A stretch of 15,273 nucleotides of DNA from positions 332,033 to 347,305 of the forward strand of contig NW_003119430.1 in assembly GCF_000003605.2 (NCBI RefSeq), read 5' to 3'. Shown piece after piece: positions 8,618-15,273 of this stretch (its first letter is position 1; each line of letters opens with the position of its first letter). The notes below the pieces were generated by a model that did no database searches, was not told the origin of the DNA, and was given only the letters and a program-made list of their open reading frames with translations. A program made the translations under genes and the position numbers. The DNA is from Saccoglossus kowalevskii (taxonomy: Eukaryota; Hemichordata; Enteropneusta; Harrimaniidae).

Positions 8618-9629
8618 AAATATCTAGTAGTAGTTCCATTATCCCCTTTCGTCTCTTATATATATTGAAAGGACATGAAACGACCAAAAAAACTAGCCAA
8701 AACAACCCGAACGACCCAGTCGACCCACAAACAATTATCCGCAACAGATTCAGTAAAACGACGAATAAATTATATATATAATTCGTCACTACACGCGTTC
8801 GCCATTCTAAAGCATCTGAGAGTACGTAACATTCAGCATGAAGCGCGTCATCTTCTAGGAGTGTTGTGGTTGTAGTTCGCTGTTATTGAAAGTGCTCCTC
8901 GATGAACGCCTGTGATGCGAACGTAATTCGGAGTACATCAATTGCCAAGACAAGACGATTTATTTATTTTTTTAATTATAGGCACGTTTAAAAATGTTCA
9001 CATTTTTTTACTTTGGCATTTCGACATTTGGGAAATCGACTTTGTCGTTGTATTGCAGTGCCTGCATGTTGGACATCCTCGGAACAGGAACATTAACTAC
9101 AATATTGTGTTCAACCCATTTTTATACTTATTTGAAATAATGTATCATGTCACTAAATGTCTAAATACTCCAAAAATAAAATAGATATTAAAATCAAAAT
9201 CACTCAAAATCACGGTCAAAACAATTATGTACACCACTTTCGTTATCTTTATGACGTGATTTAATGACTATTCATGGGTAAAAAAATTAAATAAACGAGT
9301 CATACAAACAATAAAAAACATTGCAAATGAAAATACTAAAAATAGTATCAAAACTCTCTGATGAAATCAATAAAAAATAGTAATAATATTAAAATATTCT
9401 GATAAATCAATAAAATAAAAACACTACACTAAAAATATTAATAATAATGAAATCAATGCAAAATTCACACCAAACAAAAGTTCTTTAAACAATTTAAAAC
9501 AATTACCACTTCCATTACGACCCCCCATGACTTTTGTTGATATCAAATGATACACAGATAACACAGATAATAAATTAATAAAAAACATTTTTAAGACAAT
9601 TCCATCGTCGCCGTTATTCTCTATGACTC
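8618..9629. other. no recognisable gene, very AT-rich
   Basis: About 1 kb with A-rich low-complexity sequence, especially 9180-9600 (many AAAAT- and AATAA-like words). The open frames at 8675-8875 and 8942-9184 (66 and 80 codons) show no domain and no splice context that would support a gene. Confidence 0.5.
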
Positions 9630-9664
9630 CTCTACTCTACTCTACTCTACTCTACTCTACTCTA
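9630..9664. repeat. (CTCTA)7 microsatellite
   Basis: Seven perfect units of CTCTA (35 bp). Confidence 0.95.
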
Positions 9665-10330
9665 TTACCTGGGGACTGGTGCCACACATACCAAACGTGC
9701 AAGTGTTTCTGGCAACGTGCAAATAAAAAGTTTCAAACGTGACAAATATGTAACGTATGTACTACATTTTAAATGCATTTTTAAATCTTATTTTTCCTTT
9801 CAAATGTGCACTGCTACGTATAGATTTATGGTCCAAAAATGCCAAACGTGCATAACAGTTCCCTTTTACCCAAATTGAGTTATTAGCATGCATATTATAA
9901 ATGATTAGTGTAAACAAGCTGACAAGCACATTGCAACTTATGATCCTACAATATTTTTGCCAATTCCACAAACTCGAGGATTCTCGTCAAATAATCTCCA
10001 TACAGTAAATTTATTATGCAAATTACCTATTTTACATAGTTAATATAACCCATCTGGGTCCACAATCTAATTGGTACTGGCGATTACCCTTACCTACTAG
10101 TATACGTGTTACAAGTATTAAAAAAAATATGAATGTTCCTCAAGATGATGGTAAAAAAGACGTGCACGTGTGGTGAAAAAAAATGGATAACTTGTTACGT
10201 GTTCATTGAGATTGATTTGTATTAAATACCCTTGTTTTCAGACTGGCGCAAAGCCTCAAGACAAGAAACGAGTCCTAAAACAGCGCCCTCACTAAGCTTA
10301 TACAATGACTGACGCTTCATTCACGGCCAA
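9665..10330. other. no recognisable gene
   Basis: No gene supported. The word CAAACGTG(C) recurs at about 9692, 9735 and 9843, with a further CAACGTGC near 9713. This loose clustering of one short word may be chance. Confidence 0.45.
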
Positions 10331-10694
10331 AGTCTCTGGTTGGTTAAAACACACTTATGGGGTGTGATTGATTGTTTTTTATGGTCATTTGAGTAACAGT
10401 TTGGTCGTTTGTGGATCGTTTGGGTCGTCTGTGGATCGTTTCAATAAGAGCCATTTCCTTTTTGCGTCTCATGGTGGCGCAACATGCTTTATATTCATGT
10501 TCACGAATCAGCGCAGCTGGAAGATTAGTGCATTGTTATTTGTACATCTCATTGCGCAATAAACTCGGTTATTGAGCATTCTTTTTTGGGGGGGGTGTCG
10601 GGTGGTCGGGGAAAGACGTGCCTTGAAGTGAAGTCATTCACACAGTACAAGTCTACCTTCATTTAACATATTATTTACCTTGCCGTGACTCGGT
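10331..10694 (+). repeat. tandem duplication, copy A (empty-site copy)
   Basis: A segment of about 364 bp starting AGTCTCTGGTTGG and ending TTGCCGTGACTCGGT. It is repeated at 10709-11199. Shared landmarks include GTTTGTGGAYCGTTTGGGTCG, the phrase TCATGGTGGCGCAACATGCT, TATTCATGTTCACGAATCAG, GTGCCTTGAAGTGAAG and TTATTTACCTTGCCGTGACT. Both copies also hold an internal 20-bp direct repeat (10403-10441 here). Open frames of 60-70 codons run through both copies but frameshifts separate them, so coding is not supported. The empty TTAA at 10663-10666 corresponds to the MITE insertion point in copy B. Confidence 0.9.
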
Positions 10695-10708
10695 CCCTCT
10701 CAAAGAGA

Positions 10709-11199
10709 AGTCTCTGGTTGGTGAATACATACTTATGGCGTGTGATTGTTTTTTTTTGGGGGGGGGGGTGAGTCACAGTTTGGTCGTTTGTGGACCGTTT
10801 GGGTCGTTTGTGGATCGTTTCAATAAAAGGCCATTTCCCATTTCCGTCTCATGGTGGCGCAACATGCTCTATATTCATGTTCACGAATCAGTCATCAGTA
10901 GAGAAGCTGGGAGATGTGTGCATTATTATTTGTGCATCTCATAGCGATGTCGTGTATAGGGAAAGGCGTGCCTTGAAGTGAAGCTAGGCAATTTGATACC
11001 GGATGCGAGTCACACACACAGTTCAAGTCTACCTTCAATTAAAGGGCGGAAGTCGTCGTGCCGCGTCCTATTCGACATGGGACTCATAGCGACGTATACA
11101 ACGCATGTAAAAAACATTGTTTATTTACATGAAATTCGAACACGCGCTGAGCGACGACCACCGCGCTTTAAAATATTATTTACCTTGCCGTGACTCGGT
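10709..11199 (+). repeat. tandem duplication, copy B (holds MITE copy 3)
   Basis: A partner of copy A, separated from it by about 14 bp. It is 491 bp long; subtracting the 125-bp MITE and one 4-bp TTAA leaves 362 bp, almost the length of copy A. Besides the insertion it differs by small indels and by a T9G11 run at about 10749-10768, where copy A has a short T-run and no G-run. Confidence 0.9.
11043..11167. mobile_element. TTAA-flanked MITE, copy 3 (complete, 125 bp)
   Basis: A non-autonomous element flanked by TTAA at 11039-11042 and 11168-11171. The inverted ends are AGGGCGGAAGTCGTCG on the left and, reversed, AGCGCGGTGGTCGTCG on the right. The insertion is proven by comparison with copy A of the host duplication, which has one TTAA at the same place (10663-10666). 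It shares its left ~55 bp with copy 4 (for example GGGACTCATA versus GGGTCTCATA). There is no coding capacity. Confidence 0.93.
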
Positions 11200-11270
11200 T
11201 CCAGTGTTATTCCACAGGGAGTTGGACAAACTTATGTATTTTAATAAATTATCAAATAATAAAATGTAAG

Positions 11271-11521
11271 AAAACAAAGGCCAAAAACTCGCAGAAAACG
11301 GTACTTTGGGATGGTTGTTGAGACCCCCCTGAACAGTGTAACAAGATTAGCCCTATGTGTGTAACATACGTAAATTTGTGTAAGTTTGTGTTGTTTTCTC
11401 GAATTTTCACCGGCTCGACCGGCGTTCCATAGCAGCGCACACAGAGCCCACAGAAATACATGTACAGTGGTGCGCGTCTTAGCAACGTGGAACGTCTGTG
11501 ACGTAGGTCTGCCCCCGAGGA
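11271..11521. mobile_element. TA-flanked MITE, second family, copy 2 (left end missing)
   Basis: Matches 7206-7478 from AAAACAAAGRCCAAAAACTC through GAACAGTGTAACAAGATTAG to the right terminal CCCCCGAGGA followed by TA. The left terminal repeat and about 60 bp next to it are absent; unrelated AT-rich sequence lies there instead. A small deletion relative to the first copy falls near 11375-11385. It is a relic and cannot move. Confidence 0.8.
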
Positions 11522-11594
11522 TAACAACAAGCATGGCAATAGACATTTTAGAACTACCCGCCATGCCACGCGTTGTCATAAACAAAGTTCAGAC

Positions 11595-11630
11595 CACGTG
11601 ACTTTGAAAAAAGAACAACATGGCGGCCAA
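11595..11630 (+). promoter_or_regulatory. candidate promoter: E-box, YY1-like site, CCAAT
   Basis: Within 36 bp are CACGTGAC (USF/MiT-type E-box, 11595-11602), AACATGGCGGC (YY1-like, 11617-11627) and an overlapping CCAAT (11627-11631). A donor-like GTAAGC follows at 11645. In animals YY1-type sites of the form AANATGGCGGC often sit at or just after transcription starts. An ATG inside the site opens only five codons (ATGGCGGCCAATAAATAG), so this would be a non-coding first exon if real. No downstream exon was found. Confidence 0.3.
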
Positions 11631-11639
11631 TAAATAGAA

Positions 11640-12250
11640 AATTGTAAGCGTGTTCCGGGAAAAATTGAGAAAATACGGTAGGTTTTCGACGATTATAGTT
11701 AATAATGCGTTCCAAATTTCGTATTTTAACCTTCAACAAGCAAATATGTTGTCCCTGAATTTTGAATATTATCTTTAATGCGTGGAGTTTATTTGTATGA
11801 TGGCTGAGTTGTCGCCTCACTCAATTTTGTTTTCGCAAAAATACCAATGTGACTCGAATTAGTACACTTCACTTACAGGCTGTCATTTCCGGACAAACCA
11901 AAAGAACGTGAAACTATCGTTACCACAAAAGTAAATGTACTCAGGAACAGCCCTAGTTCTTGATTCCATGACTTCGTTTGGGAGCGTCCGTTCTTTTGTA
12001 CATTTTGAAATCGTTGTTTTGGCTCTCAAAATATCTGTTTGTTTACAGTTTATACACTAGGAGCATCTGAAGTTTTGTAAGTTACAGCTGTCATTTACAG
12101 TTCACATTGCATTTTGCATTTCCATAGCTAGATTGTATATTTTTTGTTTATAAATTAGGTCTAGGCTACAGTGAATCTGAGATGTATTGGCGCTTCTGAA
12201 GGTATCCTTATATTTGCCGTACTATCAACTTGCTTATTACTATAAATGGG
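11640..12250. other. no recognisable gene
   Basis: About 600 bp with no supportable gene, repeat or RNA. The minus-strand open frame of 88 codons at 11554-11820 has no recognisable family and overlaps the candidate promoter motifs. Confidence 0.5.
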
Positions 12251-12255
12251 CTAAT

Positions 12256-12622
12256 TATTCACTGGGTTTTAAATGGCGGTAGTCGTCGCGCCACGCATGT
12301 GCGAGATATATGGGTCTCATATAAACAAAGATGGCGACTTTGAATGTTGCGCAGATAAACGAGTACGAACTGAGACGTTTCCAAGCTTTAATTAAGTAAT
12401 TTTCATGTTATTGGAAGGCATCGAAGGAGTCACCGGTGGTAATCAGTGCAAGCCCAGGTCAAACCTCATACTTGTGATTTCCATTTAAAGAGCGCATTGG
12501 ATTGTGGGAAAATCAATGTTTATCAGCACAAATGTGGCACATGCACAGTGCGACGACTACCGCGCTTTAATTTTGCTTATTTCGCTGACAGGAAAATGCG
12601 CTAAATTAAAACCCAGTGAATA
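12256..12622. repeat. older foldback element interrupted by MITE copy 4
   Basis: A perfect 17-bp inverted repeat: TATTCACTGGGTTTTAA at 12256-12272 and its complement at 12606-12622. The left arm stops at the TTAA where copy 4 begins. If copy 4 and one TTAA are ignored, the arm continues at 12571 with TTTTGC and still roughly matches the other arm (TTTAGC), so the element would be a hairpin of about 69 bp. Related direct copies of AAACCCAGTGAATA appear at about 12660 (AAACCCACTGAATA) and 12703 (AAACCTAGTGAAAA). Confidence 0.75.
12273..12566 (+). mobile_element. TTAA-flanked MITE, copy 4 (294 bp)
   Basis: Flanked by TTAA at 12269-12272 and 12567-12570. Left terminus: ATGGCGGTAGTCGTCGCGCC. The right terminus, reversed, reads AGCGCGGTAGTCGTCGCACT. 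Both continue into GCATGTG. It is longer than copy 3 and has a different interior, including an ATG in good context (AAAGATGG at 12331) that opens 22 codons to a TAA at 12397. A donor-like GTAATT overlaps that stop. This could be a leftover first exon of an autonomous relative (see findings). No transposase domain is visible. Confidence 0.88.
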
Positions 12623-13846
12623 TGTAAAATTTAGCATAGAACACATTATCTAAATGATAAAACCCACTGAATAGGCCTGAAATGGTAAATAAGTAAAATT
12701 TAAACCTAGTGAAAATTAGTCATTTTACAGTAGTTTCCGTATGTTCACATTTAACGTGTTCCATGTGGTAATTTAAACAGGACTCGATTCGAACAAAAGT
12801 CTTGTCTGAATTGTGTGTAGCTCTTGTTTAATTGTTTTTTAACTTACTAGTAATTTTATAAGACAATATTTTCTTGTGTTGAAACATTTGTTCAAAAGTT
12901 TCATTTGCGCATACAAGTACATTGAACAACTGTACTATTGAGAACATGAACTTTTGAATCAATGCCTTAGTGGTAACAAACTGTTTTAATTCTATATTTT
13001 CTGTTATTTCAATTCTATATTTTCTATTATTTTGAGCAAGGAAAAATTCTTGTACCAGGGCATAGTTGTTTCGCCCAAAATTGCCAAAAAATAGGAGTGG
13101 GCCTATGCCCGGACATCCCCTGCAAAAACACAAAACGTGCAGATCAAACTACGGCAGAATGGTAAATAAAAACATGCAACAGAAATAAAAGAACAATATG
13201 CAACATTAGAAGTATAACAAAATAATTTATTTCTTTATAATGTGACAAATAAACCAGAAATAATGAAAATCGACAGTGAGAAATTATTTGAATTAGGATT
13301 TCCCCGCCAACAAACACACCCAATACGCGTGAACTCAAAGGCACAGACCTTTCTTAGATTTATTCATAACGTGATGATATTTTTATTTCTCTAATTTTCA
13401 TGAATATTGTTGTCATTTTTAGTAAAAAGTGATATTTTCAACTTTTTGTTGAAAACCACAAGTCTGATTGCTTTGGTATTATACATATGAGTACTACATG
13501 TGGACCTCTATCAGATTTGTTTGTTTTGTGATAAATCTTTAATTCTCTAATTTTTATGAATATCTCAGCCGATTGGCTGCTTGTTTAGGTCATGAGATCA
13601 TCTGCGTACAGTAAGCAGTTTACTTTTGACTTTTTTGGTGGGTCACATGTATGCTAGCAATAAAGTGCCATTGCTCAAAATGTCTAGCTATTTTGTATCG
13701 TCACTTAGAACAATGGTTACCAAATATTATGGTAATCATTCAATATAACCAGACATTTAGAACAGAGTATCTTTTCTCAATGATAGATATGAATAGGTAT
13801 ATGGTGACAGATATATTAAGTGGTAAAAACATTGATAAATACTATG
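12623..13846. other. no recognisable gene; small repeats
   Basis: AT-rich sequence. It holds a 23-bp direct tandem pair (AATTCTATATTTTCTRTTATT at 12988-13033), a small perfect hairpin (TTTTCAAC/GTTGAAAA, 13435-13442 and 13448-13455, loop of 5), and two copies of TCTCTAATTTTYATGAATAT at about 13388 and 13543. Open frames at 12828-13133 and 13144-13344 (minus) and 13651-13926 (plus) show no domain. Confidence 0.5.
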
Positions 13847-13958
13847 AGGTTATTACGAGAATACTTCAAAGTATGCACGAAGACAGTACAGCAGGAGTAT
13901 CGACCGACGCACAGAGGACTGTCTGAGTGCATACTTTGAGGTATTCTCGTAATAACCT
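13847..13958. repeat. near-perfect 112-nt inverted repeat (hairpin)
   Basis: Arms of 41 nt (13847-13887 and 13918-13958) are complementary except at three positions; the loop is 30 nt. The outer part is AGGTTATTACGAGAATAC and the inner part ends AGACAGT. Open frames on both strands across it arise from the palindrome. It could be a short foldback transposon, a local inverted duplication or a small-RNA precursor. No flanking target duplication is evident. Confidence 0.9.
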
Positions 13959-13961
13959 TAT

Positions 13962-14222
13962 TATTATACATCTTTTTCTTCCAAGGATACATCATGGGAA
14001 TGCCAAAATCCAAGTTTAAAACAGAATCCACGAACTTCTTTGTCCGGTCAAACCCTGATGGCAGCCATGTTTTGTTTTTATTATTAGAGGACGCTTACAC
14101 GCGTAATCATTCCATATTTGAAATTCGCATTTCCATATATGGTAGGATGAAATTATCCGGTAAAACATCGCCAAATTACGGCACGCTGTAACTTATGGCG
14201 TTACAGTGACAGATGTATAATA
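13962..14222. repeat. 12-bp inverted repeat pair of unknown meaning
   Basis: TATTATACATCT at 13962-13973 and its exact complement at 14211-14222 enclose 237 bp. The enclosed part contains a small perfect hairpin CTGTAAC/GTTACAG (14186-14206) and an open frame of 65 codons (13994-14191, plus) that I do not recognise. It may be the ends of an old MITE, but no target duplication or second copy is visible. Confidence 0.3.
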
Positions 14223-14235
14223 CCAGGGATCTGCC

Positions 14236-14309
14236 CACGCTGGTCGGCGCCGGTCGCTAGCGACCGGCACTCAGAATTTCCGACCAGGACAAAAAGTTGG
14301 CGACCAGCA
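14236..14309. repeat. cluster of GC-rich palindromes
   Basis: A perfect 20-bp palindrome, GCCGGTCGCTAGCGACCGGC, lies at 14249-14268. The core CGACCRG recurs in alternating orientation at about 14240, 14251, 14261, 14282 and 14300, so several mutually exclusive stems can form. The block stands out from its AT-rich surroundings. I do not recognise it as a known element. Confidence 0.7.
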
Positions 14310-14385
14310 CTATTCTATTTGTTTATGATACACACAGGATGTCGTATTAAATACTAATATTTATGTATTCTCACTTTGATTACAG

Positions 14386-14481
14386 ATACAATTATGATGC
14401 ATCATACACATGAACTGCATGCGAACCGTGTCACAGAGTTAATACGACATTTAAAAAACAATTTTATGGTTGAATCCACAG
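14386..14481 (+). CDS. putative internal coding exon (partial gene)
   Basis: A 96-bp segment bounded by a strong 3' splice site (branch-point-like TACTAAT at 14352-14358, a pyrimidine-leaning tract and TTACAG ending at 14385) and a consensus 5' splice site (CACAG/GTGAGT at 14481/14482). Only one of the three frames is open throughout, and it needs two bases to complete the first codon and leaves one base over: a symmetrical phase 1-1 exon. It encodes about 31 residues, including HELHANRVTELIRHLKNNF, which reads like an amphipathic helix. I do not recognise the protein. No neighbouring exon could be found within the window, so its gene would extend beyond it or the exon is a chance combination. 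The direction, if real, is plus. Confidence 0.35.
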
Positions 14482-14835
14482 GTGAGTGAATTGATAAGTT
14501 ATTTATGTCCTATAAGTAAACTAAAGTGCTCATTAGTTAAAAGTTTCATACTTGACATTGTATCAAGGAAAAACATGCTTATAAATGCAGAAATGGCATG
14601 AATGGTTACAGCTGTGCCTGTTTGACATTGAAATACATCCTAATAAGACCTGCCCAAAAAACTTGTGCCTGTGAAATAGCTGCTATTTTCACGCCTAAAA
14701 TTATCCATTGATACATAAATATTATTAATTATTTTTTTAAGTGAAAAAATGTGTTTTAAACTCAATCTACGGCAACTTTATTTTTGTGTCTTTTAAAACG
14801 AGGCTCTTCATTAGCTTCTTATTTACATACAGAAA
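14482..14835. other. no recognisable gene
   Basis: AT-rich sequence following the candidate exon. If that exon is real this would be its downstream intron. No second exon, repeat or RNA is supported. Confidence 0.45.
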
Positions 14836-14861
14836 TTCCCCTTGTGACGTCAGAAGGGGAA
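14836..14861. promoter_or_regulatory. 26-bp palindrome centred on a full CRE
   Basis: TTCCCCTTG, then TGACGTCA (14845-14852), then GAAGGGGAA. The whole 26 bp is an inverted repeat with a single mismatched pair (G/G flanking the centre). TGACGTCA is the complete CREB/ATF site. A further 10-bp inverted pair, CTTATTTACA at 14818-14827 and its complement at 14891-14900, encloses it roughly symmetrically. It may be a regulatory element or the core of a small foldback element. Confidence 0.5.
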
Positions 14862-15273
14862 GTCGCATGGCAGCTTGCATTGCCGATACGTGTAAATAAG
14901 GCAAATTTCTTGTACAGTTTTCTCGTCTTTGACTAAATTTTCACTTATGTGCTTGTTTGTCGAGGAGGAATGGACCATAATGAACACATAGTATCATTTT
15001 TTGTTGCATGGGGTTAGTCAGATGCGAAATATGTCCGTTCTGGTGTAGCTGGTCACCGTGATCGTCACCGGCGCACGTTTGTACACTGTCGCTGGACAAA
15101 ATAGGTTACTAGGCACGTCACTACACTGTTTTATTTTATCGATCGTCTGAGTAAAACTTTCAAAATTAAAATAAAAGAGAACATATTTTGACATTCTAAA
15201 CATTAGACTATAGTGATCACTATAAAATAATTAAAAAAATGACAAATCACAGTTACTAAATAAATGACAGCCG
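14862..15273. other. no recognisable gene; 16-bp palindrome
   Basis: No supportable gene. TATAGTGATCACTATA at 15209-15224 is a perfect 16-bp palindrome. The minus-strand open frame at 15018-15203 (61 codons) has no recognisable family. Confidence 0.5.

Noticed and set aside
10368-10981. Conserved-looking peptides (SLVVCGxFGSxVDRFNK) in both tandem copies
   Set aside because: The similarity reflects DNA duplication; frameshifts differ between copies and no longer frame is kept.
11241-11585. Overlapping 105- and 114-codon minus-strand frames
   Set aside because: They lie mostly in the truncated TA-flanked MITE and overlap each other in different frames; the matching frame in the other copy at 7254-7511 ends differently.
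13651-14031. Open frames of 91 and 71 codons on opposite strands
   Set aside because: Both pass through the 112-nt hairpin, which creates similar open sequence on both strands; no domain is visible.

Overview
This looks like nuclear DNA of an animal, most likely a (probably marine) invertebrate. It is AT-rich by eye, has no bacterial-style gene packing, carries relics of an L1/Tx1-like LINE and a mariner, holds many short inverted-repeat transposons (MITEs) and microsatellites, and has one stretch with good spliceosomal signals. I cannot name the species. No intact protein-coding gene is visible. The window is best read as intergenic or intronic sequence built by successive transposon insertions. 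I found no operon, CRISPR array, tRNA, rRNA or defence system.

Layout. 1-1380: unique-looking sequence with one strong RFX-type X-box. About 1381-3110 (minus): a decayed LINE ORF2 whose reverse transcriptase lost the centre of its YADD motif to a deletion. 3116-3700: no recognised feature. 3717-4319: a 200-codon open frame that probably is not a gene, because a MITE (copy 1, 4076-4205) supplies part of it. 4441-4871: a 29-bp tandem repeat interrupted by a complete 356-bp mariner MITE with TA target duplication. 5305-5520: a 47-bp minisatellite. About 5680-5829: MITE copy 2. 7147-7478: a second MITE family (TA-flanked). 7768-7891: a perfect (AAAT)31 microsatellite.

10331-11199 holds two near-tandem copies of a sequence of about 363 bp. 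The second contains MITE copy 3 (11043-11167) flanked by TTAA on both sides, while the first has the matching empty TTAA site. A broken copy of the TA-flanked family follows at 11271-11521. At 12256-12622 MITE copy 4 sits inside an arm of an older foldback element. 13847-13958 is a near-perfect 112-nt hairpin. 14236-14309 is a cluster of GC-rich palindromes, and 14386-14481 is a plausible 96-bp internal coding exon. 14836-14861 is a 26-bp palindrome centred on a full CRE.

No genes can be seen working together. The most informative biology is the TTAA-flanked MITE family (four copies, related termini), whose insertion behaviour can be read directly from a paralogous empty site and from an interrupted palindrome inside this one window. 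All similarity statements come from reading by eye; no database search was run.
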